64,000 nt of DNA from Rachycentron canadum (Eukaryota; Chordata; Actinopteri; Carangiformes; Rachycentridae): assembly GCA_038496675.1 (NCBI GenBank), contig CM076662.1:20525843-20589842 (forward strand). Direction: 5' to 3'. Shown here piece by piece: positions 28,291 to 41,289 of the stretch; positions within the stretch are counted from its first letter, which is position 1, and every line of letters starts with the position of its first letter. A program made the position numbers and the translations under genes. The notes under the pieces were generated by a model. The model did no database searches and had not been told where the DNA came from. It was given only the letters and a program-made list of their open reading frames with translations.

Positions 28291-29788
28291 GCAGCATCAA
28301 GCGCCCAAATGCTGCTGATTCAGCAAACACTCCCTTGCTCTGTTTGTAATACTGTCCACACCTGAACGAACATTCATCGGTTCACGTTCACAGAGCTCAT
28401 TTTATTGGAAACCGGCACACTTAGAGCAAACCCTCCAAGTCTGGACAACTACATGTCGCTAATTTTCTTTTTCTTTTTTTTTTTTTTCTTTTTTTTTAAT
28501 GCTCCAAACACAAATGCTTTATTCATTATTCACACCGAGCAGTTCTCCATACCTGCTGAAGTTGCCCAGGAATGCAAGTTTTAAATGTGTGTCAGCAAAA
28601 CAGGTTTTTTTTTTTTTTTTTTACAAATGCTGTGCTTCATTGCTCCTTTTGTAAACTGGTAAATGTATTTGGCTGAAGGCTGGAGGGATTCTTCTTTCAA
28701 GAGGAGGCTGCTAAATTGAATTGTGGAGTCTTCCCCTCTTAAGGGGAACCTCGGGTCTCAGAGTGAAGTTATTTCAGTGTCTTTGTTTGGATATGAATAA
28801 ATCAGAACGCCCTGTAAAAAAATGCATTGTTAGTTGAAACCGCATGAGGCTGTTGTTACAGATGTCTTTATATATTTTATTAAGCAATCAATCATCTGAC
28901 ATACACACAGACTTGGAAACAACTGTGTATATCTTTGTAATAACCCTTTCCACAGACACAAAAGCAGTATCCGTGTGTGTGTTTGTATCTTTAGGTGTGT
29001 ATTGTGCTGCCTGACTGATTGTCCTCTTTGTTTACAGCTCTTTAGCACTGAAGAGGGTTGGACTACAAGCAGCTTGGAGGGGGGGGGATTGGGGATTGGG
29101 GATTATTAGTCCATTTACTGATTAGGGAAGTTAGGTACAGTTTCACTAACAGACTAAAGGCTGACGAGGAGATTAACATGTGGGAGGTGCAAGAAACTTA
29201 CACGATCAACTCTGTGGCCACCACACACACCGGCCTCAGCAGTAAGAAAACATCCAATTTGTCTTGTTAAAAGTTTGTAGTTGAACACAGCCACATCCTG
29301 GAGCTACACGTAGCAATACTGAGGCTGTAATATATTAGATTTTCTAGAAAATCATCGTTAAAACAGTCCGTGAATAAAACAGACAAAGGGGAATGTGTTT
29401 TAATCCGGTGACGTAGATAGATACAAGTCACAATTCTGCATATTCACTGATTTGCAGCACTGTTCACCGTGGCCCTCGAGACAGCATCATTACTAACAGA
29501 ACGTCACCTGAAGGCTGGTTTTGCAATTCTTTCTCTAATCTCTGCACCCGGCAGCTATGATGGGGTTAGACCTAAACAAAAAGGCATTTATATAGCACTT
29601 TACGCAGGTTTAAATTTCCTTTATGTGCAGCTGTAGAAAACGTTTTCTATTCATTATTTTTTCTATTTTTTTGTATGGCTTCTAATGGTTGTCAAACTGT
29701 CAGATCATGCAGTACAACATTGTGACTACAGCCTTATGAAGTTTTTTTATATTTCGACTCCCACTCTTGGGTGAGGTTAGAGAAAGAC

Positions 29789-29845
29789 TGTGATGTGACA
29801 ATGTATTGAACCGTCACATCACATTCTTTGATGTGACGGTTCGAT
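29789..29845. other. three-segment inverted repeat (alternative hairpins)
   Basis: Segment 1 (29,789-29,799, TGTGATGTGAC) is perfectly complementary to part of segment 2 (29,813-29,823). Segment 2 (29,805-29,821, ATTGAACCGTCACATCA) also pairs over 17 positions, with one G-T wobble, with segment 3 (29,829-29,845) across a 7-base loop. The two hairpins exclude each other. Function is unknown. Confidence 0.9.
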
Positions 29846-31010
29846 CAGTGACTTCAGGTTTATTTACATTTTACCAAATGGTAATATTTTTATGATCTTA
29901 ACCAAAGTGCTTCTGTTGCCTGAACCTATGAATTGCTGGGACTATGGATGCCAAACCTGGTGTCCACCATCTGCCCCTAGCACGTCCTAATGGATCCGTT
30001 GCTGTCAGTGAATAAATGTGGACCTGATCCATCCAGTGATTAGTGAAGAGGAGATATTCTTATTCTGTAATTCTGAGTCTGTATGATGTTTGTCAGTTTC
30101 CTTCTTCTGCCTTTGCTCAGAGTTGGAAATGAACTCATTGTGCATTGTCATACATTGTGCAGAAAGGCTTCATACCACACCCCCCCACACAAGCTTCATC
30201 ACACATTTTATTAGTAAGGTATACGGACGTGTCCTGTCCTGTCGGTGGATTGTGGAAAGGTTTGTGGAGTGGGTGAGAGCGCTCTCCGCTCAGACAGCTG
30301 AGGCCGCGAATGCGTGACATCTCTTTCTCCGCTCTCTCTCATTACTTCATCGGTCCAGTCCACATGTGGTTCACCGTCTTTCCTCTGTTTTCCCTGGCGT
30401 GCCTGGGAGGTGGAGCCGAGCCCTCGGGGCGATGCAGTCTAATGAGCCGCTGGCTGCTCTGTGTTTTGTCCTGTCAGAGCAAGAGAAACGACCTCGCTGC
30501 TAACGCTGAAGCCATGTTATGTCTGTGGGGAAGCTACCCGGAGCTGCAGCATCTTTAAAAGGATTTAGTGCAGCTGAGCGTGAAATCCCGATCTCTCATG
30601 GAGGATATCCCTATTTAAACAGATGTTAAACCCACAGCCACCTGAAAGCCTCGGTGTATCTCTCTGTCTGTGTATGTTTGATTATAATTGATTTTTGTCT
30701 GTCAAATCATACACATAGCCTATAGTCTATAGCTATGAGAGTATGTACACCAACTGAAAAGACACATAATTGTTACTTCAAACAGTTGTCAGTGTGTTGG
30801 GATCATGCCGTAAGAACATAATGTATATTAAATACGCGAGCGCAGGAACATGTAGGAGGTCTGCAGTCAGGATGGAGCAGGGAGCAGAGGCAGCGGGAGG
30901 CCCGTGACACAGACATCAGCGCGTTGCTGTCGGCGCTCTGCGGCGTGTGTCGGCTCGGTGCCGAGGGAGAGGGGGGAACCCCGCTGAGAGGAGCCTCCAC
31001 CCATCAGCTC

Positions 31011-31034
31011 TGTGTGTGTGTGTGTGTGTGTGTG

Positions 31035-31076
<42 letters not shown>
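31011..31076. repeat. (TG)n then (GA)n compound microsatellite
   Basis: TG units to about 31,034, a short GAGC junction, then GA units to 31,076. Confidence 0.97.
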
Positions 31077-31077
<1 letters not shown>

Positions 31078-31633
31078 ACCGCTGCCGCTATAATTCATCA
31101 CACCGCTTCAGGATGTACTCCTACACACAGTGGTCTCTGTGGGTATGATGTTCATACATGCACACAACATCCTTGTTACAGAGTGATTATATTCAGGCAT
31201 CAGTTACAGTGTTAACACACAGAAAACACTCCTAATGGGGAGAGATACTGATGCTGCACCTCTTTACAATGCAAATACTGCATTCAAAAGGAGGATAATA
31301 CTTTGTGTCATTTTTTCTGTCCCTTATTATCTGTCCTCAATCCAGAGTTCAAGCTGCTTTGATTGTCCATAGATTTAATTGGAACATTTGGGAAATAACA
31401 GTCCTACCTAAGGGTTCATCAAATGCAGCTGAGGGTAAAGAAATCAGTGGTGAAGAACTCTCTAATTAATTTTGGTTTACAGTTGGTGTTTTTTTTTTTC
31501 TGTGGGTACAGCAGAGATCAAAGTTAATCCAGAGTTCACATCTGCCTTAAAACTATACTTGAATACTAAACTATACTGGTTTTGTGTAGATGATGCTAGG
31601 GGTAAGAAGGACCAGGACAAAGTGGCAACCCAC

Positions 31634-32060
31634 TGTGACGTCACCCATTGGTCTGTGCTTCTGTTTTGAAGCCTCCAGTTTGGAATTTGTCCGTCGGCCA
31701 TCTTGGTTTTTTGAAACCAGAAGAAACCATATTTGGAGCAGATGGTGGAGCTGAGGAGGAGTGAGGGGTGGGGCTGACCTGCTCGGTACTCTATCCTGAT
31801 TGTGTGCTACAGTCTGTCAATCACACAGTAGCCACACCCCCTAATTCATCCCCTGCTTTATGGTCTATTTTTTTTTTTTTTTAAATGAACATCATGTTGT
31901 ATCGAAGACTTGAAACTAGAGACCATAAACTCATTAGGAAAACGTTTACTGAGCTAATAAATCAAGGGAGAAGTGGGGACATTTTCACATAGGCTTCAAA
32001 GACTTCTTTTTACAACCAGAGGCCTGGTGCCTGTGTCCATTTTTACATACAGTCTATGGT
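31634..32060. repeat. interspersed repeat family A, near full-length copy
   Basis: Runs from GTGACGTCACCCATTGG to TTACATACAGTCTATGG. It matches 42,703-43,110 along most of its length: CATCTTGGTTTTTTGAAACC, GAGCTGAGGAGGAGTGAGGG, CTGTCAATCACACAGTAGCC and ATAAATCAAGGGAGAAGT occur in the same order. No ORF of note and no clear terminal inverted repeats. Confidence 0.85.
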
Positions 32061-34799
32061 GAAAACTGAAACAGCTGATGCTCATATCTGAACCACTACC
32101 ACGCCGCCTTTCCTTACTCCCCTCTTTTCCTTTACAGCTTTAGCCTCCTCCTCCTCCTCCACCTACCCGAGCCTCCTCCTTGCTCTCCGCTCTGTTCAGG
32201 GTCAGTGGCTCCTCCGCAGGATTTCCCATCATGAATCGAGTGGTGGAAGCAGGAGGTTTCCTGCACCTTGTAAGATGTGATCTGGCAGGCAGCGTGCAGA
32301 GCGCCCTCCTCCTCCTCCTCCCCTCCTTTATAAAGGTGAGTAAGGTCTGAATCAGACTTGGGCGCTGTGGAGGACGTGTTCTGATAATCTGTCATGTACA
32401 AATGGGACAAATGAGGACATTCCTGAAGTGCTCTACAAATTATTGAGTAAGAATGAAACCTCTGAGCCCTGATACTGGTCCCCTCATATAATCTAATGCA
32501 GCGTGGCAGGTAAATCTGTTTACACCACAGTGACACTCAAAAATACGGGGTAAATATCCAGCTACCTCTGCACTCTCTTCTGCACCGGCTCCTCTAGATG
32601 ATTGCTTCTGGTGATCTCACAATGAGACGTGTGCTTATTTTTCTTGAAAAGACACCTGCGCTCAAATTGCTGTCATGTCGCATATGTGGTTTTAGGTTTC
32701 ATATTGTGTTTTCATATGTGTTTGTATAGGTGCTTAATCAGCCAATGGGACTTCCTGGTAAAATGAAGAAACCTGACCAATCTCTGGACTCAAGTGCGTC
32801 TTCCTGTCTCTGTCTCGTCTGATTGGCTATACTTTGACTTTGAGTCTTTCTACTTGTGCAACCTGAACCTGACCAAACCCTTTTGACTTCCTGCTGGTCT
32901 CTCTTTGTTCATTCCTTCCGCCCTCGACTCTCTTCCCTGTCTTCCTAACACTTCCTCTCACAACTGAGTGAAGGTTAAACACATGCACTTATCCGAGTTT
33001 TGAAAATGTAGCAGGACATTACATAATCTACTCCACCATATCAATCTTTTCCATTTTTCTTATCTCGGCGGTCGATCGGAATTTGTATTTCGATGGTGCC
33101 ACTGCTTCGCTGATGCAATTTAGATTTGCCCCCCCCCCCCCAGGTGGAGGAATTGTGTCTCAGCAGGTTAAGGCACAAACCATACATCATCGTAACAGGC
33201 AATACTGTAGATTTGAATCATGTTTTCCCTCTTCTGCTCCTCTTTCCATACTCCATCTCCTCCTCCTTCACTGCGTCCTCACAGTTCTCCACCACCACTT
33301 CTCTTCTGCTCTGCTGCCCGTAACCTTCAGTCTCACGTCGTCCGATCGTTCCTGCCGCTCCCCCTGTACGGAAACGCTGCTAAATACCCACACAGATTCA
33401 TCCGCTAGACAACACTAAGATTCCCAAATCCCGCTGGAGCAGAAAAATAGCATCTTATCTCTAATCAGCTTGTTTGGTTTGACTTTAAACTCTTAATGAG
33501 CAGTTTTATCTGAGCACCACCTATATTCACCACTATCTATCACACATCAGCCATGAGAGGAGGAAGAAGGAGTGCGGGAGACTTATGTAATTCATATTTA
33601 TCTCTCTGTGTTGCCGCACTCGATTCTTTGCCGTAATCGAATGAAAATGACGAAGCCGTTTTGGGTTAATTAGGGACTTGACCCCGTGGAGAACAGGCTA
33701 CCCAGTTTATCTCCCGCTCCAACAAGCGTGTGGCTAACAGCCATTTAAAACACCACTTATTTACATTTAGAGTGAATCTTATGGCCCCTGGTAACCCTTG
33801 ACAGGAACATTACGACTCACAGTTTAAAAGAAACAAATGTGTCTAAGTGCCGGCTTTTCAAAAAGTAATTAACCCATTTGTTCGAATGTCACGGTTCGTG
33901 ATTTTCTTTTTTTTTTTCTCACACCGAGTGAAGGTTTGATTAGACATGGCGCCGGTTTGTTATCCACTTAGGAATATCTGTCCATTTCATCTCGCCGCCG
34001 TGTCCGGAGGCAAATTCCCATTTCTGCTGCTAGATTGGTGCGTGTGAAATCAGAAAGTTAACGTCAAATTGCCGTGAGAGAGATGTGTTTAACTTGTCTG
34101 TTCTTATTTAGAAATGAGTTAAATCGTCTTCTGGTATCTCTTTGGCTCGCTGATCAAATTGTCCCTGCTTGACACTTAATTTAGTTGTCGCCTGTTGTGG
34201 CCTGTCTGTCTTGTGCGCAAATGCGCATGTTAACACACGTACATAAAACTGTGCGATCTCATGTTACTCTGGCGCACCGTTTTTGTCAATAGTGGGGAGA
34301 ATCAAACTTGAGAGATAACACACACACACACAGTGAAAGTAGGGAGCCATGCAGCATGCAGGGTTATTTGTGTTCTTGTATTCTCTAAATGCATTCCCTC
34401 TGAAAAACTCACTACATACACACAAACATATAAAATATAAAAATCCTGTGGCTCCAGTTTTTATCTACACATCATTTGGAGGATTACAGGCTCCTGGGCC
34501 CCTAATGACCGAGGGAGATGTCCTCGACTCCATTACTCTACAATCTTAAAGGGCCTCAACATGGACCAGGGAAGGGACCAGCATGTAACTGTCTGTCTTT
34601 ACATTTAATAAAGATTTTCTACTTTTCACAATGCATGTAATCTCCAGATCCATTGAACTGAGCGGATTTGAAACCTAAATGAATAAATAAATATAGTAAG
34701 TAAATAAAACACTAATTCCTGGGCATCACCTCAGCAGAAATATATTTGCTATGAAACATGACCGTTCTTTCTCAAACAACCTTCCTCTACCCTGAATTG
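32061..34799. other. intergenic stretch
   Basis: Trinucleotide-like TCC tracts are at 32,146-32,165 and 32,305-32,325, and a C run at 33,129-33,142. A long block (about 33,590-34,080) of balanced, non-repetitive sequence with GTTAATTAGG and AAGTAATTAACCC looks like a conserved noncoding element. No gene is recognised. Confidence 0.55.
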
Positions 34800-35095
34800 G
34801 GCAGCTTGGGTCAGCTGGTAAAGTCAGTGGTTCATTGATCATAAGGGCTGTTGGTTCAAATCCCGGCTTTTCCTGTGCACTGCCTCCCGGTCTGTAAAAA
34901 AAAAGAAAAAAAGGAAAAAAGGGAACCGTCCAGTATTTATGGGGCTGAAGTGCAGGTGATCGAGCTGCTCTTCTGGCTGGTACTGGTTGGTAGGTTAGTT
35001 TCTCGCTCCACTGTATAGAGTCTTTCTGGGAGTTTTATGGTGGTTTATTGTTGTCACTGCAAAGTGTGCCAATAAAAGGGCCCATCAAGGACCCC
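34800..35095 (+). repeat. candidate tRNA-derived SINE
   Basis: A degenerate A box (GGTCAGCTGGTAAAG, 34,810-34,824) is followed about 30 bases later by a good B box (GGTTCAAATCCC, 34,853-34,864), but the flanks do not fold into a cloverleaf. An A-rich stretch (34,897-34,921) and a unique body follow, ending near CCAATAAAAGGGCCC. This order suggests a tRNA-headed SINE; target duplications were not found. Confidence 0.45.
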
Positions 35096-37190
35096 AAGCA
35101 TTTGGCTCTCCTGATGGTGCACCTCTGGGTATATCATTAGTAGGTCGTGATGAGCCTGTGTTCATTCCCTCCACATGCAACACACAACAAGAAAGAGAGA
35201 GAATTGGAGAGGTTTGCCAGTTGCATGATTGCTCCATCGGACCACTGACATGTTGCTCACCAGGTTGTTTGAGGGCAGCAGCTACTTTGCTCCAGCTTTT
35301 TGATTTCTCTTTGAAGCCGTGCAGTATTTTCCATGTGTGCAGCAATAACCCATGATGTACGCTGCTGACATTTTGTTGGCTTATGCGACAAATCGCCTCG
35401 CTGTGCTGCCAATGCTATGGGAGCGATGATGAAAATATACAACATGTTAGAAAAATGATCTGGATGTCCCAGAATAAATCCAGAGTGGGACAAAAAATAA
35501 GAAGCGCAAGATGATAATCTCACATTAGGCATGCACCAATTTGAGATATTTCAGTCCTGACAATTCTTGCCGAACCCCGCTGTGACATCTCTACTACTGC
35601 TTTAAGCCCTGAGCTTTAAATCCTTCACAACCTTCACTTCCCCTCATCTTCCACGTCCTCGTGAAGAACATTTTGTCCACATATGCAGCATTTTTTTCAT
35701 TTAAGGGCAGAATATACACAAACGCACACGTCAGGCCCACTCTCCCCCTTCAACCTGTTACAACACACAAAGTCCTCCTCCACCTGCTCTCTGCAGCACA
35801 GCTGTGCACCACTGACGCAATGAGAGGCCTCGCGGAAGGGCTTAAATGTTGCGAGCACGACGACTCCCACTTCACTCCGAATACAAGCAAGCCATTGTGG
35901 GTATATTTGAGTGCTGGTAACAGCTGGGCCACATGGCGGTTATCTTGGACCCCAACCCTGTGGCGATGACAGGATCAGCTTTAGCCAAAAGCTGCGTTAT
36001 TCACGGTCGGCACTTGATAACATGTTGGATGAGGGTGCAGACAGGACAAAGTGGTGAGCTGGCACATAGGGACACTTTCTATGCTTGTACCCCTTGGTAC
36101 TTTCCAATGGCCTTGTTCTAAACTTTTAACCCATGACTTAATTAACAAGTAGTGTGTTGAGAATAGTAAAAGCTGTTTAAAGCAGGATTTATGTGTGAAA
36201 AATCAACCCTCTATTAGATGACATGCTGCACACTTATCAAACATGCCAGGATAAAAAAGGTGGAACACGATGTCAGAAAAACCACATATCAAAAAAAGAC
36301 ATTGTCCTTTTGGGCAAAGCTCAGATTCAGCACGATTTAGACAAAAGTTTGATTCCTGACATTTGAAGCTCTTGGTCTTCGCAAGCATCCGTAGCCACCG
36401 ACAACATCTGCTTCAACATCAGCATTTAATCCTGTAAATGTGCCGACAGCTCAGGATTATTTTTCAGTTACATTGACTTCCCAAAAGTTAGCAAATCTGA
36501 ATAAGACCTAGTTAATGACGGTTTTGTGTTGAGTATTGGAGCTGTAAATAAAAACAAATGGTTTAACTTAGACCATGGCAAGAAATATTACCATTTTTTC
36601 CCCAGGATCATATTCTTTCTAATTAATTTGTGTTTGTTTTCTAAATATAATTTAAAAGTTAAAGTTAGCCTCTTTGATCACTGCTAAACTTCCATTTAAA
36701 AACAACATACCTCCACAAAACCAGCAGATGGTAGGACCATCTGAGGTGTGTGTCCATCGCCGGTTATGTATGTTTATGAGAGGATTATGGTCGGACCTCT
36801 GCCTACTGCAGCCTTTGACCCCAGTTTATCCCCATATGTTATTGGCTCATGAGTAACGCTCAGGCTCTCCTTTGATAGCCCCACTGCACGCGTGTCATGC
36901 TTTGACAGAAAGTTGAGGACGGTTTGTTTTTTAGGTAACAAGATATGGTTGTTTCACTTTCTTTGGTATTTACTGCTGCAAGTCTGTCGTGTTTCCCACG
37001 TGAACACCAACGACGGCCTGGAGGATTATGTGTCTTTGCAGCATATTTATGCTTTTTTTTTTTCTTGGTGAGCTCAATATTAGCATTTCAATGTTCAAGT
37101 GAAGTTTAATGAATTGTTTTAGACCGTATTTTTATAATTAATACAAAAATGGATGTGTTTTATTTTTTGTCTCTTTCCCTTACATTCACT
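35096..37190. other. intergenic stretch
   Basis: No gene, RNA or clear repeat is recognised. ORFs are short and lack domain support. Confidence 0.5.
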
Positions 37191-37420
37191 CACACACACA
37201 CACCATTGTACTCTCTCTTTATAGGGACCCCTCACTGACACGATACATTCCCTAGCCCCTTACTTCAACCCTTAACCTGATCCTAAAACCAAGTCTTAAT
37301 CCTCAAACAGACATAAAACAGACCTGTGTCAAAATGTCTGCCTTCCCATCATGTCCTCACACTTTTTTTTTGATCCTCACTATGTAGCATTTACAAGTAC
37401 ACACACACACACACATACAC
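37191..37420. repeat. CCCTTAACCTGATCCTAA-type repeat flanked by CA tracts
   Basis: Between two short (CA)n tracts (37,191-37,203 and 37,401-37,416) lies sequence with TTCCCTAGCCCCTTAC, AACCTGATCCTAAAACCAAG and CTTAATCCTCAAACAG. This pattern resembles the teleost repeat that also supplies the GTCCCCACA pieces near 20.4 kb. Confidence 0.55.
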
Positions 37421-39118
37421 ACTTAACTCAATGAAAAGGTGCAGACATTTTCCCTAAAGCAATGACACAAACCTAAACCTAATTTTCCAAGAGGTCCATG
37501 GTAGATATCCACTTTTAGATAGCAGGTGGGGGGACATGAAAAATTCCTACTACCGTCACTTGTATTAATCATAACGTTCACAACATGATGCAACACTTGC
37601 AGCTCGGAGTTGTAATTCAAATGTAACACCTGTCTGGGTTGGGCTGAAATATTTCCCAGTCTGAGATTTTTCTGTCAAATGCTTGACTCAAAATGGTCAT
37701 TTTCTCATTAGGCGACGAACAAAAGAATTAAAAACGAGCTGTTAAGTACGTAACTAAGCAGCTTAAGGATAAATGTCGAGAATCCTGACAAATGTGTTAC
37801 CTGTCCGACTCCAGGCTCATTTAAGCGACGGGTTGATCCAAAAGAAGACGACGTGGACTTTCAAAATGCTAATTATAAATAAGGAGTGGGAAAGAGATGA
37901 AGAGATGTTTGTGGCTGCAAGAGCTCAACTGAGCGAGTCACCGAGGCTTTGGCTCTGAGTCAAATAATTCCTTGCACCAGCTGATGCTAACATGAGCAGC
38001 AAACAAATGAGGCCCAGGAATAAATGCTGTCACATCCCATACTGTCTCCACACTGTTCTCCCAGTGGTCTGGTCTCCGTCTCAGGGTAATGCACTTTGTA
38101 ACTTTCCTCCATAAAACGCCGTTCACACACACAAGGTGCCGCAGACTGAAAGATTTGCTGCTGGTGTTATGATATGCTCAGTGCTCAGCAGATGATGATA
38201 ATTATTATGCGAGGGAAACATTTCAACTTCATGCAAATGTCATGTGGCAGAAGGAATCAGTATCATTTGTCCCAACACATAGATGGGGACCAGCTCGAGC
38301 GCACGACAGGACGGCAACCATGCCAGCCAGTTTTAACAATACGTACTGTTAAACATACATACATGTTACCAACATTGTACCGTTAGCTACAGAATTCTTC
38401 ATGACAAAAACCCAACAGGAAACAAACTCATCTGTCATGTGCCGATGTTGTGGAAACATAATATCCGACCAGTTGGAGCCAAGACGTCTCTTTTTTTTGC
38501 AGCAGAAATACATCACACCAGCTGCCTTTGGTGATGAGTGATGTGGGCAATTATCTGGGCAACAGGTTGGGTCCTCATTTTGTTTTTATTTAATTTTTAT
38601 TTTATTTTTTTTTGGTTTCAGTTTTTCTTGAACTGACTCCAGCCTGAAAGGCTGTTGTTGCCATTTTGGAGACTTCCTGTGAGCCAGACCTGACTCTGGA
38701 TTTCACATTTACATCAACATATACAGAAGCTTTCATGGACTGTCTGTGGGTTAAAGTGCCATTGTGCGCTGTAGAAATTTGATGGAGAGGAAATAGAGTC
38801 CAGTGTTTATTCAAATAACATGTCAGTCGGCAGTATTAATGTATGTAAATCCTATTTTCTCAACAGCAGCAGTACATGCAAGGCAAATGCAGCAGGTATG
38901 GGTAGAAACAGCAACATGCACAGAGTGGAGGTGCATGGAGCAACCATGTATAATGAATGAACAGCTGAGCCGCTGGAGGATGAGGAGAAGTGGATGGGGT
39001 TTTTTTTTTTTTTTTTTTTTGTTTGACATATCACATGCTAGTGTGTCATGCATATTTTATTGGGCATGTCTGCTTGGGCTGCTGCTTGCCTAGGGAGCCA
39101 GGCAGATGTTGCATGTGC
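37421..39118. other. intergenic stretch
   Basis: Poly-T is at 39,000-39,020. No gene is recognised. Confidence 0.5.
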
Positions 39119-39157
39119 CCCCCCCCCCCCCCTGCCTGCCCCTCTCTCTCTCTGTGT

Positions 39158-39208
<51 letters not shown>
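39119..39208. repeat. poly-C, (TC)n and (TG)n compound microsatellite
   Basis: A run of C (about 39,119-39,132), then CTCTCT, then TG units to 39,208 with one TATG interruption. Confidence 0.95.
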
Positions 39209-39210
<2 letters not shown>

Positions 39211-41289
39211 TCAGTGGTACAAATAAAGCATCAAAAAGGTGTATGTGTGTGTACCTGAATGTGAGGTTCAGGACTGATTTAAAGTCTGTCTGCAGAGGTG
39301 GATGGAGGGTATGTTAACAAGACAGGAAGTTGCAATTTTTACACATGACATTTCACTTCAGTACAGGTTGAGTTACTGTCCTTAGGCTACGGCCACACTA
39401 ATTTGTTTAAGTTTAAACAGTGTTTTTAAATGTGTTTTAGCTCCGTATTAGAAATAATCTCCGCCCATATTCACATACCTGAAATCTCATATCACCTGAG
39501 TATTAATGTACACTGGACCTGTGCGTACTGGTGTAACCACGAAGCAGAATGTCTACTCTGCAAGTGCTTCCTTAGTTGCAGAAATTAGCGACAAAGAACA
39601 GGCGTGGCCCAACGTGAGAGATTGATCAAGTTTTAAAATAGAGAATTTAACTGCACAGCAGCTGCTAGCGAAGACAGCAAGGTCAGCAACGCCTGTAAGT
39701 TGTCATACATGTCACATTCACCACTGGTAGTCGAGGCTGATGCGTCGACTGGAGAAAGCTGACGGGGACGACGTGGCGGCCCTCCGAGACGTCACCCGTT
39801 GCTTTGTGAATTGCCGTTTTTGAAGTTTTTAAATTGCCCGTTGCCATGTCGGTCTCTGAGAAAAAGGGGGGGGATTGAAGTTAGTCAGCAACATTACAAG
39901 TGAAAGGTGAAATGCACAGTGCACAGGCAGAGGTGGTATGCGTTAGTGTGGCGTACCCAAATATGAATAGAATAATATAATTTTGTCATCAACAATTTAA
40001 AACCTGGAGCCTAGGTTTAACAATTACTACTCTACTTATATAGATTTATATATAGATATAGATATTTTTTTTACTTTTATTTTTACTCAGCAGACAAAGA
40101 CAATCGTTTAAAAGAAGCTTTAAGTCTCGCTGTTGCTACATAGCCAACGTAAGCATTTAAATCCTTTCAGTTATCGGCCTTGCGGAGAGCGTCAGCCATC
40201 CTTCCATTTGCAAGACAAGAGGTTAATATTTGCCCTCTGAGCCACGTCACTTCATTTTGGTGGACTGGACCCTACAGAGACCTGATATTAGAAAGTGACA
40301 GGACAGCCTGACCGTGCTAAGGCTTGCAAACTGTATATGCAAACTAACAAATGCTACAAGTGAGAATGTTTCACTTGTGAAATGAACATTGTGTCTCTTG
40401 AAAATCCCTTTGAAGCGCGTCTTTTCTTCCCTTTTTCTTTTTTCCTAAATGCTGACTCGATAGTATTTGCTGATCGCTTTTGTTTTCCCAATGACATTGT
40501 CTGTCGGTTGATCATCTAAAAGGCAACTCACAGACAGAGTAATAAGAATCACTGCATTTTATCCACAGCCACTAGATAGATTTCTCTTTGAATTGAGCTG
40601 CAATTTGTAGGAAGGAATTATCGGATGTAAACATTCCCAGGAGATTATGCTTATGTAGGCTCCCCCATAGGTCCCTACCTTGTTCTTCAAACGCTCAACA
40701 TCAGTCTCTGTTTTTACTCCTCATGCATGATGCATGGGCCTTGTTTTTTTGATGCCATTTCCAGTTCACGGAGCCCATTCGCTTAGCATTGTGAGCAGCG
40801 ATGCTAAACTACATTCATCCGACCCTTCTGCATTACCGGTATTGTTAGACTCCTTCTGAGACTCTCAAAAAGCGCAGGAGTGTCAGAGTTGACTCCGTAT
40901 CGCTTTGATTATCTTATTCTTCCTGTGTAAATATGTTTCAACAGGAGAGACCTGTGAGGTTTAAATCAAATCACATTAAGGCAGTCAGACAATGGGGAGT
41001 GGAGTTTTCCATCAGCTGAACTGCTGAGTTGGGATGTATGCAGGGTCCTGTCACCCACATTGTTTTCTAGCTGTAATATATTTTTAATGATACATCACTC
41101 CCCCCTTTGAAAAGCGAGCACATTAATTAATGGGTGTGTGCCACCTCTTGTATGGTTCTTAACACATTGCTCAGTTTAATTGTTTGCATTGGAGAGCGGC
41201 CAGAGTTTCCTTGTGGCTGTATTGCTTTTGGCTGTTTGCAGGTCGCTGGGAATCGTTATTCCAGACTTTGTAGAGAACCCCCCCCCCCC
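39209..41289. other. intergenic stretch
   Basis: Includes a short copy of repeat family A (39,789-39,860: GTCACCCGTTGCTTTGTGAA), the second copy of repeat pair C (40,128-40,290), and blocks at 40,500-40,680 and 41,070-41,280 that look like conserved noncoding sequence. A C11 run (41,279-41,289) abuts the gap. Confidence 0.55.
40128..40290 (+). repeat. diverged repeat pair C, copy 2
   Basis: Same ordered segments as 27,441-27,540, with extra sequence between them. Confidence 0.5.

Larger units (their letters stand above)
28291..31633. other. intergenic stretch
   Basis: Poly-T runs are at about 28,477-28,498 and 28,605-28,621, a threefold GGGGATT repeat at 29,082-29,105, an alternative-hairpin sequence at 29,789-29,845, and a relatively GC-rich patch at 30,230-30,560. 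The TG/GA microsatellite is at 31,011-31,076. The GC-rich patch carries short ORFs with no recognised domain. Confidence 0.55.

Noticed and set aside
30310..30558. 82-codon ORF with a hydrophobic start in a GC-richer patch
   Set aside because: It resembles a signal peptide only superficially, with no downstream domain and no clear splice sites.
33150..33230. Possible tRNA-derived sequence (CAGCAGGTTAAGGCAC with GATTTGAATC)
   Set aside because: Too degenerate; no foldable arms and no second copy seen.
34805..34875. tRNA-like sequence with A and B boxes
   Set aside because: Acceptor and anticodon stems do not pair, so it is not a tRNA gene; kept only as a SINE candidate.
39385..39490. GGCTACGGCCACACTAATTT, similar to the ends of some fish hAT-like elements
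   Set aside because: No matching inverted end was found downstream, so I could not define an element.
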